From positions 3,782,001 to 3,846,000 of the forward strand of contig OZ257155.1 in the NCBI GenBank assembly GCA_965279355.1: a stretch of DNA of 64,000 bases, given 5' to 3'. Under the pieces are notes generated by a model. That model searched no databases, was not told where the DNA came from, and saw only the letters and a list, made by a program, of their open reading frames with translations. This stretch comes from G965279355 sp965279355. Its GTDB lineage: Bacteria; Pseudomonadota; Alphaproteobacteria; CACIAM-22H2. Shown in pieces: positions 23,769-32,138 of this stretch. How positions within the stretch are numbered: position 1 is the first letter of the stretch; every line of letters begins with the position of its first letter. A program made the translations under genes and the position numbers.

Positions 23769-24527
23769 ATGGGCAGTCTCGACGGACAGCACGCGCTCGT
23801 CACCGGCGGCAGCCGCGGGATCGGCCGTGCCATCGCCGCGGCGTTGAGCGCTTCCGGTGCCGATGTCACCATTCTCGGTCGCGACGAAGCCGCTTTACGC
23901 AAAGCCGTGGAGCAGGGCGCTGCAAAGCAGTTTGTCGTCGCAGACGCGACCGATCAGGTCGCCATGAAAACTGCCATCAGTTCAGCCGCTGCGCGCGGGG
24001 CGTTCGATATTCTGATTGCCAACGCGGGCGGAGTTGAAACGGCGCCGTTCTCCAAAACCGCCGCTGACAGTTTCCAGCGTCTGTTCGATCTGAACGTGCT
24101 GGGAACCGTCCATGCCATTCACGCCGTGTTGCCTGAGATGGTGAAGCGGGGCAGCGGTCGCATTGTTGCGGTTGCCTCGACGGCCGGTCTCAAGGGCTAC
24201 CCGTACGTGACGGCTTATTGCACGGCCAAACATGCGGTCGTCGGCCTTGTGCGCTCGCTGGCGCTGGAGATCGTGAAGTCTGGTGTCACCGTCAATGCGG
24301 TCTGTCCCGGCTATACCGATACCGATCTTGTGCGCTCCAGTGTTGCCAAGACCTCCGCCAAAAGCGGCCGTTCCGAAGCGGACACGCTGGCGATGATGCT
24401 CAAGGACGTGCCGCTCGGTCGCCTGATCAGGCCGGAAGAGGTCGCTGCGGCTGTTCTGTATCTCTGTTCTCCTGAAGCCGGTGCCGTCACCGGCACGGCG
24501 CTGCCGATTGCCGGAGCTGAACTATGA
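23769..24527 (+). CDS. Short-chain dehydrogenase/reductase, 3-hydroxyacyl-CoA dehydrogenase-like
   Basis: A 252-residue classical SDR: GGSRGIGRAIA cofactor loop, NAGG motif, and catalytic Ser-Tyr-Lys in VASTAGLKGYPYVTAYCTAKHA, then VNAVCPGYTDTDLV. It likely oxidises or reduces a hydroxyacyl-CoA or cyclic keto-CoA intermediate of the neighbouring CoA-dependent aromatic pathway. Its stop overlaps the start of the following marR gene by an ATGA junction. The ATG lies very close to the candidate promoter, so initiation may be leaderless; no earlier start in frame looks better. Confidence 0.9.
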   Translation: MGSLDGQHALVTGGSRGIGRAIAAALSASGADVTILGRDEAALRKAVEQGAAKQFVVADATDQVAMKTAISSAAARGAFDILIANAGGVETAPFSKTAADSFQRLFDLNVLGTVHAIHAVLPEMVKRGSGRIVAVASTAGLKGYPYVTAYCTAKHAVVGLVRSLALEIVKSGVTVNAVCPGYTDTDLVRSSVAKTSAKSGRSEADTLAMMLKDVPLGRLIRPEEVAAAVLYLCSPEAGAVTGTALPIAGAEL

Positions 24528-25033
24528 CCGCCGATACCGGTTCTTTGCCGCTCGATGCGGAAACCAAGGTCGCGGAGCGGCCGGACGATCACAAGGCGGA
24601 GCTGCGGCTATGGCTGCGCCTTCTGACCTGCACCACGGTGATCGAGACGGAAGTGCGGCGCCGGTTGCGCGACACCTTCGACGTCACCCTGCCGCGTTTC
24701 GACCTGATGGCGCAGCTTGATCGCACGCCAAGCGGCATGACCCTTGGCGAACTGTCGCAGCGCATGATGGTGTCGAACGGCAACGTGACGGGACTGGTCG
24801 ACCGGCTGGTCGCGCAGGGACTGATCGATCGCCGGGCGTCGCCGACCGACCGGCGCGCGCAGATCGTCACCTTGACGGCGGAGGGGCGTAAAACCTTCCG
24901 GACAATGGCGCGCACGCACGAGACCTGGGCGGCGGATATTTTCGCCGACCTGCGGCCGGAAGACATTGAGATGCTGTTGAAGCTGCTGGCCAAGACGAAA
25001 GCCTCGGCCATGCGGGCGTCACAAAAAGACTAG
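24524..25033 (+). CDS. MarR-family transcriptional regulator
   Basis: A 169-residue MarR protein: TFDVTLPRFDLMAQLDRTPSGMTLGELSQRMMVSNGNVTGLVDRLVAQGLI contains the helix-turn-helix, and the wing is RRASPTDRRAQIVTLTAEG. It is embedded in the CoA pathway operon between the SDR and enoyl-CoA hydratase genes, with an ATGA overlap at its start. MarR regulators of such operons (BadR and related types) commonly sense an aryl-CoA thioester. The AT-rich palindromic elements before the monooxygenase, OYE and SDR genes are candidates for its sites. Confidence 0.9.
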   Translation: MTADTGSLPLDAETKVAERPDDHKAELRLWLRLLTCTTVIETEVRRRLRDTFDVTLPRFDLMAQLDRTPSGMTLGELSQRMMVSNGNVTGLVDRLVAQGLIDRRASPTDRRAQIVTLTAEGRKTFRTMARTHETWAADIFADLRPEDIEMLLKLLAKTKASAMRASQKD

Positions 25034-25045
25034 CGGGAGAACGCG

Positions 25046-25879
25046 ATGCCTGTCGCCAATGCGGTCACGCTGCCGCTCAAGGACTACAAAGCCCGCCATC
25101 TCAAATTCGAGGTGGCCGGGAAAGTCGCGACGCTGACGCTGAACCGTCCCGAGAAGAAGAACCCGCTGACCTTCGAAAGCTATGCCGAGCTGGTCGATCT
25201 GTTCGGTGCTTTGGAAAAGGATAAGGACGTCAAGGCGGTGGTGATCGCCGGGGCCGGCGAGAACTTCTCCTCTGGCGGCGATGTGTTCGAGATCATCGGG
25301 CCGCTGGTTGAAATGGATACGGCCGGCCTCGCCGAATTCACCCGCATGACTGGCGCGGTGGTGAAGGCGATGCGGTCCTGCCCGCAACCGATCATCGCGG
25401 CGGTGGACGGCATCTGCGCCGGGGCCGGGGCGATCGTTGCTATGGCTTCTGATCTGCGCGTCGGCACATCGCGCGCCAAGGTGATGTTCCTGTTCAATCG
25501 TGTTGGCCTCGCCGGCTGCGACATGGGCGCCTGTGCGATTCTGCCGCGCATCGTCGGTCAGGGGAGGGCGGCGGAGCTGCTTTATACCGGCCGCGCGCTG
25601 CCGGGCGATGAGGCCGAGCGCTGGGGCTTCTTCAATCGTCTGGCGTCGCCGGAAGCACTGATCGTTGAAGCGACCAAGCTGGCGACCGAACTCGCGGACG
25701 GCCCGACATTCGCCAATGGCATCACCAAGCGCATGCTGGAGATGGAATGGGCGATGTCGGTCAGCGCCGCGGTCGATGCCGAGGCCATCGCGCAGGCGTT
25801 GTGCATGACGACCGAGGATTTCGCCCGCGCCTATCGCGCGTTTGCCGCCAAGCAGAAGCCTGTGTTCGAGGGCAACTGA
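25046..25879 (+). CDS. Enoyl-CoA hydratase/isomerase family protein
   Basis: A 277-residue crotonase-fold enzyme. The oxyanion-hole segments are ENFSSGGDVFEI and DGICAGAGAIVAMASDLRVG, and the second catalytic region is RVGLAGCDMGACAILPRIVGQGRA. Asp replaces one of the two usual catalytic glutamates (GCDMGAC), as in several isomerases and hydrolases of the superfamily, so hydratase activity is not certain. The start follows GGGAGAACGCG. Its stop overlaps the start of the acyl-CoA dehydrogenase gene (TGATG). It acts in CoA-thioester breakdown alongside SDR, GcdH and the acyl-CoA dehydrogenase. Confidence 0.88.
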   Translation: MPVANAVTLPLKDYKARHLKFEVAGKVATLTLNRPEKKNPLTFESYAELVDLFGALEKDKDVKAVVIAGAGENFSSGGDVFEIIGPLVEMDTAGLAEFTRMTGAVVKAMRSCPQPIIAAVDGICAGAGAIVAMASDLRVGTSRAKVMFLFNRVGLAGCDMGACAILPRIVGQGRAAELLYTGRALPGDEAERWGFFNRLASPEALIVEATKLATELADGPTFANGITKRMLEMEWAMSVSAAVDAEAIAQALCMTTEDFARAYRAFAAKQKPVFEGN

Positions 25880-27045
25880 TGTCGCTGCAGGAAACCCTCT
25901 CCTGGCCGTTTTTCGAGCCGGAACACCGCGCCTTCGCCGATAAGCTTTCGGCTTGGGCCGACAAGGTGCTTCCCGGGCTGCCGCATGACGATGTCGACGA
26001 AGCCTGCCGCCAGCGCGTCGCGGCATTGGGTGAAGCGGGGTTCTTGAAAGCGGTGGTGCCGGCCGCGTATGGCGGCACGCATGCGAAGCTTGATGTCCGT
26101 ACGCTGTGCCTCGCGCGGGAAATTCTTGGCTATCGCGATGGCCTCGCCGATTTCGCCTTTGCGATGCAGGGGCTCGGGACCGGATCGATTACGCTGTTCG
26201 GTTCCGAAGACCTGAAGAAGAAGTATCTGCCGCGCACCCGCGACGGCAAGGCGATTGCCGCGTTCGCGCTGTCGGAACCGGAAGCCGGCTCCGACGTCGC
26301 GGCGATGGCAACGACCGCCGTATCGGACGGTAACAATCATGTGCGTATCAACGGCACGAAGACCTGGATTTCCAACGGCGGCATTGCCGATCAATACGTC
26401 CTGTTCGTGCGGACCGGAGAAGCGCCGGGTGCCAAGGGACTGTCGGCCTTCGTGGTCGATGCCGATACGCCGGGTCTGAAGATCGCGGAGCGGATCGAGG
26501 TGATTGCGCCGCATCCGTTGGCGGTCCTCGAGTTCAAGGATTGCCGCGTGCCGGTGACGAACCGTCTGGGCCAGCCAGGCGAGGGCTTCAAGATCGCCAT
26601 GGCGACACTCGACATCTTCCGGTCCACTGTCGGCGGCGCGGCGCTGGGCTTCGCGCGGCGAGCGCAGGCGGAAATGCTGGACAGGGCCGCGAACCGCAAG
26701 CTGTTCGGCAATCCGCTGGGCGACCTGCAGATGACACAGGCGGCGATCGCCGACAGCGAAACCGATATCGACGCGGCGGCGCTGCTGATCTATCGCGCGG
26801 CGTGGCGCAAGGATCAGGGCGCCGAGCGCGTCACCAGCGAGGCGGCGATGGCGAAGATGTTCGCGACCGAGGCGGCCCAGCGGGTCATCGACCGCGCGGT
26901 GCAGCTGCACGGCGGCGCCGGCGTCACCAAGGGCGTGAAGGTCGAGGAGCTGTACCGCGAGATCCGCGCGCTTAGGATCTATGAGGGCGCCACCGAGGTG
27001 CAAAAGGTGATCATCGCCCGCGAGGCGCTGAAAGCGCGGTCCTGA
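25879..27045 (+). CDS. Acyl-CoA dehydrogenase
   Basis: A 388-residue FAD-dependent acyl-CoA dehydrogenase: AAFALSEPEAGSDVAAMATTAV and INGTKTWISNGGIADQYVLF in the middle domain, then QLHGGAGVTKGVKVEELYREIRALRIYEGATEVQKVIIAR at the C-terminus. The catalytic Glu is in the YREIRALRIYEGATE region. The start overlaps the hydratase stop by one base. Together with the SDR, MarR and hydratase genes it forms one operon, probably oxidising a ring-derived or side-chain acyl-CoA. It differs from GcdH in sequence and is not a duplicate. Confidence 0.9.
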   Translation: MSLQETLSWPFFEPEHRAFADKLSAWADKVLPGLPHDDVDEACRQRVAALGEAGFLKAVVPAAYGGTHAKLDVRTLCLAREILGYRDGLADFAFAMQGLGTGSITLFGSEDLKKKYLPRTRDGKAIAAFALSEPEAGSDVAAMATTAVSDGNNHVRINGTKTWISNGGIADQYVLFVRTGEAPGAKGLSAFVVDADTPGLKIAERIEVIAPHPLAVLEFKDCRVPVTNRLGQPGEGFKIAMATLDIFRSTVGGAALGFARRAQAEMLDRAANRKLFGNPLGDLQMTQAAIADSETDIDAAALLIYRAAWRKDQGAERVTSEAAMAKMFATEAAQRVIDRAVQLHGGAGVTKGVKVEELYREIRALRIYEGATEVQKVIIAREALKARS

Positions 27046-27100
27046 CGGCGCTGCCGCGCCGGGATCGGCGGCGAATCCCCTTGCCGCATTCCCCGAAAGA

Positions 27101-27122
27101 TTCTATTTACTTGTAAACAATC
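27101..27122. promoter_or_regulatory. Site A of a repeated palindromic operator (GTAAAC-RATC motif)
   Basis: Centred at 27111/27112: TTTAC-TT-GTAAAC followed by AATC, 21 bases before the start codon of the TctC gene. The right half GTAAACAATC is shared, allowing A/G changes, with sites at 30503, 38877 and 41991. Confidence 0.6.
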
Positions 27123-27142
27123 TTTAAGGGAGAGGAACCGCC

Positions 27143-28120
27143 ATGGGCGTTCTTGATTTTTCGCGTGCGCTGGCCATCGCACTGGCCGCTTCAACCGCAG
27201 TCTGTGGCGTCGCTGTTGCCCAGCAATATCCTGATCCAAATAAGCCCATTCGCGTCGTCTCGACGGCCGCCGCCGGCGGCGGTACCGACGCGATCGTCCG
27301 TTTCATCAGCGCCGAGCTGCAGAAGGTTGCCGGAACCCAGGTCGTGGTTGAGAACAAGCCGGGCGCTCAGGGCAATCTCGGCATCGAATTCGTCTCCAAG
27401 TCGCGGCCGGACGGCTACACGCTCACGATGACTCCGTCTTCCACGCCGTCGTCCGTCTCCTACATGTACAAGACGCCGCCGTACGACGCCCTGAAGGACC
27501 TGATCCATGTCACGACCCTGATCGACACGCCGCTGGTCATGGCTGTCGGCATCAACTCCCCCAACAACACGGTCGCGGAACTGACGGAATCCATCAAGAA
27601 GAAGGGCAGTGCAGCCTATGGCACGACCGTCCATCTGCTGAGCGTGGCGTCGGAGTCGTACGGCATAAACGCCGGTCTGAAGCTCATACGCGTACCGTAT
27701 CGCGGCGTTCCCGATCTTCTGAACGAGATGCTGGGCGGACAGATCGATTTTGCGATCCTCGGCGCCACGTTCCCGGTCGAGCAGGCGCGGGCGGGCCGGA
27801 TGAAGCTGCTGGCCGTCACCTCGGCAAAGCGCTCGCCGCATATCCCCCACGTGCCGACGTTTGTCGAATCGGGCTATCCGAACCTGGTCATCGGCGGCTG
27901 GTGGGTCGCGATGGTCGCCCCCGGCACGCCGCAGCCGATCGTCAGCAAGCTTGAGGGCTGGCTGAACCAGATCGTGCAGTCACCTGAGGCCAAGCCGACC
28001 CTGGCGACCTTTGTGGCGGAGCCGGTTGTTGGAAATCAGCAGATCGCGACCGAAATGATGCGCAGGGACGTCGCCAAGTGGGCTGAGTACGCGAAGATCG
28101 CTGGTATCGAGCCGCAATAA
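27143..28120 (+). CDS. Tripartite tricarboxylate transporter substrate-binding protein (TctC/Bug family), orphan
   Basis: A 325-residue Bug-family periplasmic receptor. Signal peptide MGVLDFSRALAIALAASTAVCGVAVA is cleaved before QQYPD. Motifs include PIRVVSTAAAGGGTDAIVR, KPGAQGNLGIEFVSKSRPDGYT and the late PYRGVPDLLNEMLGGQIDFA. No TctA or TctB gene is adjacent; the only such genes in the window are at 52-54 kb with their own TctC. Orphan Bug proteins may share a permease or act as sensors. It has a strong terminator and sits next to the MarR gene, and operator site A lies in its leader. Confidence 0.92.
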   Translation: MGVLDFSRALAIALAASTAVCGVAVAQQYPDPNKPIRVVSTAAAGGGTDAIVRFISAELQKVAGTQVVVENKPGAQGNLGIEFVSKSRPDGYTLTMTPSSTPSSVSYMYKTPPYDALKDLIHVTTLIDTPLVMAVGINSPNNTVAELTESIKKKGSAAYGTTVHLLSVASESYGINAGLKLIRVPYRGVPDLLNEMLGGQIDFAILGATFPVEQARAGRMKLLAVTSAKRSPHIPHVPTFVESGYPNLVIGGWWVAMVAPGTPQPIVSKLEGWLNQIVQSPEAKPTLATFVAEPVVGNQQIATEMMRRDVAKWAEYAKIAGIEPQ

Positions 28121-28140
28121 GCGGTTTTTCCGCTCAATAG

Positions 28141-28185
28141 AGCGCTTCCATGTCCGAGTGACGTGGAAGCGCTTTATTCGTTTTT
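28141..28185 (+). terminator. Rho-independent terminator after the orphan tctC gene
   Basis: AGCGCTTCCA (28141-28150) pairs exactly with TGGAAGCGCT (28164-28173), and GTC/GAC extend the stem inside one mismatch. The stem runs into TTATTCGTTTTT. Confidence 0.88.
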
Positions 28186-28233
28186 GCACATTGATTAGTC
28201 TCTGACGGTTCGAGTCGTTTGGCCGTACAGGAC

Positions 28234-28794
28234 ATGACGAACCGCAGCAGCAGCGAATATCCGGTCTTTTTCTACGTGCACCGCCTGTCGCGGTCGCTGA
28301 TGCGCGGCTCGATGGCGTATTACCTGCACGAGTTCGGGCTGGGCGTGCCGCAGGTCCAGATTCTCAATACACTCGGCCGTCGCGGCCCGCTGGTGTCCAA
28401 GGACATCGCCGAAGGCATCGCCATGAACAAGGCGCTGGTCAGCCGCTCCCTGGGCGAGCTGATGGAGCTTGGCTTCATCGAGGGCGCAAACGACGCCAAC
28501 GATGCGCGGCGCCGGCTCTGGACGCTGACCCAAAAGGGGCGGAAGTTCGTCGAGAAGTACGAGCCGATCGGTCTGGTGCGCCGCCGCGGCCTGCTGAAGG
28601 TCCTGTCGGCGGAGGACCAGTCGCTGTTCGTCGATATTCTCGACAAGCTCTACAGGCAATCCGAGAAGTTGCGCGCCGAAGAAAAGACGGGCTTCAAGAA
28701 GCGCCGCCGTTCGCGCACCAGTGCCGGCGACGCGAAGTCAAAAGGCATCAAATCGCGGCAGGACGACGAAGAAGAGGACGCCGTAGAGGCGTGA
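28234..28794 (+). CDS. MarR-family transcriptional regulator (candidate controller of the GTAAAC-RATC sites)
   Basis: A 186-residue MarR protein: LGVPQVQILNTLGRRGPLVSKDIAEGIAMNKALVSRSLGELMELGFIEG carries the helix-turn-helix, and the wing contains DARRRLWTLTQKG. The C-terminal tail is lysine/arginine-rich (KKRRRSRT and following), which is unusual for the family and may aid DNA binding. The ATG at 28234 is preferred to a TTG at 28219. It lies between two transport genes that both carry the repeated palindrome (sites A and B), so it is the most economical candidate for the regulator of that set. It converges with the DppA-like gene. Confidence 0.88.
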   Translation: MTNRSSSEYPVFFYVHRLSRSLMRGSMAYYLHEFGLGVPQVQILNTLGRRGPLVSKDIAEGIAMNKALVSRSLGELMELGFIEGANDANDARRRLWTLTQKGRKFVEKYEPIGLVRRRGLLKVLSAEDQSLFVDILDKLYRQSEKLRAEEKTGFKKRRRSRTSAGDAKSKGIKSRQDDEEEDAVEA

Positions 28795-28824
28795 CGCGGC
28801 GGGTCCGCTGACCGTCCCGCCGCG
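28795..28824. terminator. Hairpin between convergent marR and DppA-like genes
   Basis: CGCGGCGGG (28795-28803) and CCCGCCGCG (28816-28824) form a perfect nine-base stem with a 12-base loop, filling most of the 41-base convergent gap. Neither side has a clear U tract, so termination is probable but not certain. Confidence 0.5.
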
Positions 28825-28835
28825 CCAGCCGTCCG

Positions 28836-30425
28836 TTACTTGTCGAGCCAGACTTCGGCCATATCCAGATTGAACACGGTCGAGGGCAGCAGCTTCCAGC
28901 CCTTCACGTAGCTGTAGATCGTGACGAGGCGACCGGCGCGGAACATCTGGATGATGTAACCCTGGTCGTTCAGGCGCTTCTCGAACTCCTGCACGACCGC
29001 CGCCCGCTGCTGCACATTGTCCATTTCGAACTGCTTCTCGTAGAGCTCGGTCAGCTTCGGATCGTCGGCGAAGGTGTAGTTGTTGGGGCTGCCGGGCAGG
29101 AACTTGATCAGCACCTCATTCGGGTCCGAGCTGAGCGTGCTGTTGAAGTCGACCGCGATGTCGAACGTCTTGCCGCGCAGGGCCGCGAAGTACTGCGGCG
29201 ATTCCGCGAGGATCTGATCGGCCTGAATGCCCGTCTTGCGGAGCTGGTCGATCAGGAAGACGCCCAGCGGTTCCCACGGCGAGCGGATGTTGCGGTTGAG
29301 GATCGTCAGCTTCAGGTTCTCGTGGCCGGCTTCCTTGAGCAGGCGCCGCGCTTCCGCCCGTGCCTGGGTGGCATTGCCGTCAAAGCCCGGCATTTTCATG
29401 ATGTCGGCATCGGCGGTGCGGAACGGCGTGTCCTTGGGCATCACCAGGCCCATCGACTCGAAATTCGTGAAGTTCTTGGACAGCTGAAAGCCTTCGACAC
29501 GATCGACGGCGAGGTTCAGCGCCTGACGTACCCTGGGATCGTTGAAGGGCGGCTTGGTCGTGTTGACGGACACAAAGGTCGACAGCTGGAAGGCACCGGT
29601 GAGGACCTGGATCTTGTCGCCCAGTTCCTGCTTGAGGCGTTGGGCCGACGCGGGTGCGATCAGGAAGAAGGTGCCGTCGACCTGATTGCCCGCCAGCGCG
29701 TTGACGACGCCGGCGCCGCTCAGGAACGACGCGCGGATCCCGTCGAGATACGGGTAGCCTTTACGGAAATAATCCTCGAACCGGGTCGCGGTCCAGTGCG
29801 AGCCTTTCACATGCTCGCCGAACTTGAACGGCCCGCTGCCCATGATCTCAGTGGCGGGATAGTTCGGGTTCTGGGCCAGCTTCCGCGCCGAATAGATGCA
29901 GTTCCACGGGCTGGCAAAGACGGCCAGCATGGATGCGTCCGGCCGTTTGATCTTGAACGTTACTGTCAGGGGATCGGGAGTTTCGATTGACTCAATGCCG
30001 GCAAATTGCGGCTGCCGCGCCGAGATGATTCCCTCCGGCGGGCTGCGCAGGCGCTCGTAGCTGGCCTTGATGTCCGCTGAGGTCAGGTTGCTGCCGTCGT
30101 GGAACTTCACGCCGGGGTGCAGCTTGAACGTATAGGTCTTGCGATCGGGCGACACCGTCCACGACTGGGCAAGATCGCCGGTCACAGCGGGATATTTTTC
30201 GGTGTCGAATTTGAGCAGCGTCGAATAATGCGGCGCAACGATCTGCATCGTGAACGAGGTACCGGAGGCATGGCAGTCCGGCGTATTGGGCTCGTTCTCC
30301 ACGACATGGCGGAGGATGCCGCCGCGTTTGGGCTGCTGTGCCTCGGCGACGGCTGACCATCCGATCTGGACGGTCGCGGCGACGGCGATCAGCGAAACGA
30401 GTCGGGTGAAGGCGACGGGGCGCAT
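28836..30425 (-). CDS. ABC transporter substrate-binding protein, family 5 (DppA/OppA/NikA-like), orphan
   Basis: A 529-residue SBP_bac_5 protein. The signal peptide (MRPVAFTRLVSLIAVAATVQ, then IGWSAVAEA) ends before QQPKRGG. Family motifs are GGILRHVVENEP, TYTFKLHPGVKFHDGSNLTSADIKASYERL and PNYPATEIMGSGPFKF. The ATG at 30425 is 9 bases from GGAGG; the ATG at 30431 is too close to it but cannot be excluded. No oligopeptide-type permease or ATPase genes are nearby. Such orphan receptors in catabolic clusters often import sugars, opines or xenobiotic conjugates rather than peptides. It has operator site B in its leader. Confidence 0.9.
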   Translation of the reverse strand: MRPVAFTRLVSLIAVAATVQIGWSAVAEAQQPKRGGILRHVVENEPNTPDCHASGTSFTMQIVAPHYSTLLKFDTEKYPAVTGDLAQSWTVSPDRKTYTFKLHPGVKFHDGSNLTSADIKASYERLRSPPEGIISARQPQFAGIESIETPDPLTVTFKIKRPDASMLAVFASPWNCIYSARKLAQNPNYPATEIMGSGPFKFGEHVKGSHWTATRFEDYFRKGYPYLDGIRASFLSGAGVVNALAGNQVDGTFFLIAPASAQRLKQELGDKIQVLTGAFQLSTFVSVNTTKPPFNDPRVRQALNLAVDRVEGFQLSKNFTNFESMGLVMPKDTPFRTADADIMKMPGFDGNATQARAEARRLLKEAGHENLKLTILNRNIRSPWEPLGVFLIDQLRKTGIQADQILAESPQYFAALRGKTFDIAVDFNSTLSSDPNEVLIKFLPGSPNNYTFADDPKLTELYEKQFEMDNVQQRAAVVQEFEKRLNDQGYIIQMFRAGRLVTIYSYVKGWKLLPSTVFNLDMAEVWLDK

Positions 30426-30502
30426 TCTCATTTTCCTCCCTTTTGACGCTTCTGATCGCCGGTTGATCCCGGTGACGAGCGCGTATCGATCTCCGGACCG
30501 GA

Positions 30503-30524
30503 GATTGATTACATGTAAACGATC
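30503..30524. promoter_or_regulatory. Site B of the repeated palindromic operator
   Basis: GATTGATTACATGTAAACGATC, centred at 30513/30514: the core TTACATGTAA is perfect and the outer GAT/ATC arms also pair. It lies 78 bases upstream of the DppA-like gene and is the most complete copy of the 22-bp motif. Confidence 0.65.
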
Positions 30525-30539
30525 CCGCATTCCGGCGGG
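30524..30539 (-). terminator. Weak hairpin after the GMC oxidoreductase gene
   Basis: CCCGC and GCGGG pair around a six-base loop, 15 bases beyond the GMC stop on the minus strand, followed by GATCGTTT. The stem is short and the U tract poor, so it may be only a pause or attenuation site. Confidence 0.3.
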
Positions 30540-30553
30540 AAAAGCAACCGGAT

Positions 30554-32137
30554 TCAGGCGGCCTGCCGGATCAGGGCCGCGCCCTTTTCGCCGATCATCA
30601 TGGTGGGCGCATTGATGTTGCCGGTGGTGAGGGTCGGCATGACGGAGGCATCGATGACGCGCAGCGCCTCGATGCCGCGCACCCGCAACTGGGAATCCAC
30701 CACGGCCTCAGGGTCTTCGCCCATGCGGCAGGTGCCGGCCGGGTGGTAGACGCTGCCGCCGGTCTGTCTGGCATAGGCCAGCAGGTCGGCATCGGACTTG
30801 ACCGCGGGACCCGGTGCCAACTCGCCGGCGCTGAGGCGGGCGAGGGCTGGGGCCGCGAACACGCGGCGTGCGATCCGCAGTCCCGCCACCAGCATGGCCC
30901 GGTCGCTCTCGACGGAGAGATAGTTCGCGCGGATCAAAGGGGCCGCGAACGGGTCGGACGATTGCGCCATCACGGTGCCGCGGCTGTCTGGTCGGCCCGG
31001 ACAGACAGTGATGGTCATGCCGGGTTCCGGTTCAAGCTGGCCGATGCGAGCGCTGTCGAAACTGGCGGGCACGAAGAGAAGCTGCAGATCCGGCGAGGCC
31101 AGATGATTGCCGCTGCGGCAGAACAGCGACGCCTGGGTGACGCCGAAGGTGAGCGGGCCGCGCCCGTCGATCGCCCAGCGGATGCAGGCCAAGGCCAGCC
31201 GCCAACCCCGGCTCAACTCGTTCAGCGTCCGGATGCCGGTGGCGCGATGCGAGATCTTGGACTGGTAGTGATCCATCAGATGCGCGCCGACACCCGGCAG
31301 ATCATGCCGCACCTCGATGCCGATGGATTTCAGGTGCACGGCGGGGCCGATACCCGAGAGTTGGAGCAGATGCGGCGAGTTGATGGCGCCGGCGCAGAGG
31401 ATCACTTCACGGCGTGCCGCGAGCTTGTGCGCCTGGCCATGCCGGCTGAATTCGAGCCCGGTGCAGCGGCGACCGTCGAACACCAGCCGCGTCACATGCG
31501 CTTCTTTTTCGATGCGCAGGTTCGAACGGCGCTGCGCATCCGCAAGGAAAGTCCGCGCCGTCGAGCGGCGGACGCGGGTCCGGTTCATCTGCGAGAAGCC
31601 GACACCTTCCTGCTGTTCGCCGTTGATATCTGATGTGAACGCAAAACCGGCCTGCTGCGCCGCTTCGGCGAAAGCGCGGGTGATCGGCATGACCGTCCGG
31701 TAATTCTCGACCGGGAGCGGGCCGCCGCGACCGCGAAACTGCGCGTCACCCTCCTGCCGGTTTTCCATCGATTTGAAATACGGCAGCACGTCGTCATACG
31801 ACCAGCCGCGACAGCCCATCTGCGCCCAGCCGTCGAAATCCATACGGTTGCCGCGCACGAAGTTCATGCCGTTGATGGAGCCGCTGCCCCCCATCACCTT
31901 GCCGCGCGGCCAGGGCAGCCGGCGGCCTGCCGTGCCTTCCTCCGGCTCGCAGGTGTAGTTCCAGTTGAAACGCCGATCGTGCATCAGGCGCGAGACTGCG
32001 GCGGGGATATGAATATAGGGATGGCTGTCAGACTTGCCGGCTTCCAGCAACACGACGGATGCGCCGCTCTCGCTCAGGCGGCTGGCGACGATGCAGCCCG
32101 CTGAGCCTGCTCCGACAACGATGTAGTCGGCCTCCAT
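30554..32137 (-). CDS. GMC-family FAD oxidoreductase (choline/alcohol dehydrogenase-like)
   Basis: A 527-residue flavoprotein of the glucose-methanol-choline family. Seen are the FAD loop VVGAGSAGCIVASRL at the N-terminus, the GMC signature 1 region KVMGGSGSINGMNFVRG, and C-terminal GGSVYHPAGTCRMGEDPEAVVD followed by RVIDASVMPTLTTGNINAPTMMIGEKGA. The active-site His lies in VYHPAGT. It oxidises an alcohol to aldehyde or ketone. It is the last gene of a long minus-strand series, starting one base after the stop of the HIBADH-like gene, so the two are clearly one transcript. The natural alcohol is unknown. Confidence 0.92.
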   Translation of the reverse strand: MEADYIVVGAGSAGCIVASRLSESGASVVLLEAGKSDSHPYIHIPAAVSRLMHDRRFNWNYTCEPEEGTAGRRLPWPRGKVMGGSGSINGMNFVRGNRMDFDGWAQMGCRGWSYDDVLPYFKSMENRQEGDAQFRGRGGPLPVENYRTVMPITRAFAEAAQQAGFAFTSDINGEQQEGVGFSQMNRTRVRRSTARTFLADAQRRSNLRIEKEAHVTRLVFDGRRCTGLEFSRHGQAHKLAARREVILCAGAINSPHLLQLSGIGPAVHLKSIGIEVRHDLPGVGAHLMDHYQSKISHRATGIRTLNELSRGWRLALACIRWAIDGRGPLTFGVTQASLFCRSGNHLASPDLQLLFVPASFDSARIGQLEPEPGMTITVCPGRPDSRGTVMAQSSDPFAAPLIRANYLSVESDRAMLVAGLRIARRVFAAPALARLSAGELAPGPAVKSDADLLAYARQTGGSVYHPAGTCRMGEDPEAVVDSQLRVRGIEALRVIDASVMPTLTTGNINAPTMMIGEKGAALIRQAA

Positions 32138-32138
32138 C

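Noticed and set aside
24524..25033. MarR at 24524 as regulator of the GTAAAC-RATC sites
   Set aside because: It lies inside the anthranilate-type operon, whose promoters do not carry that motif, whereas the MarR at 28234 sits between two of the sites. Binding data could still overturn this choice.
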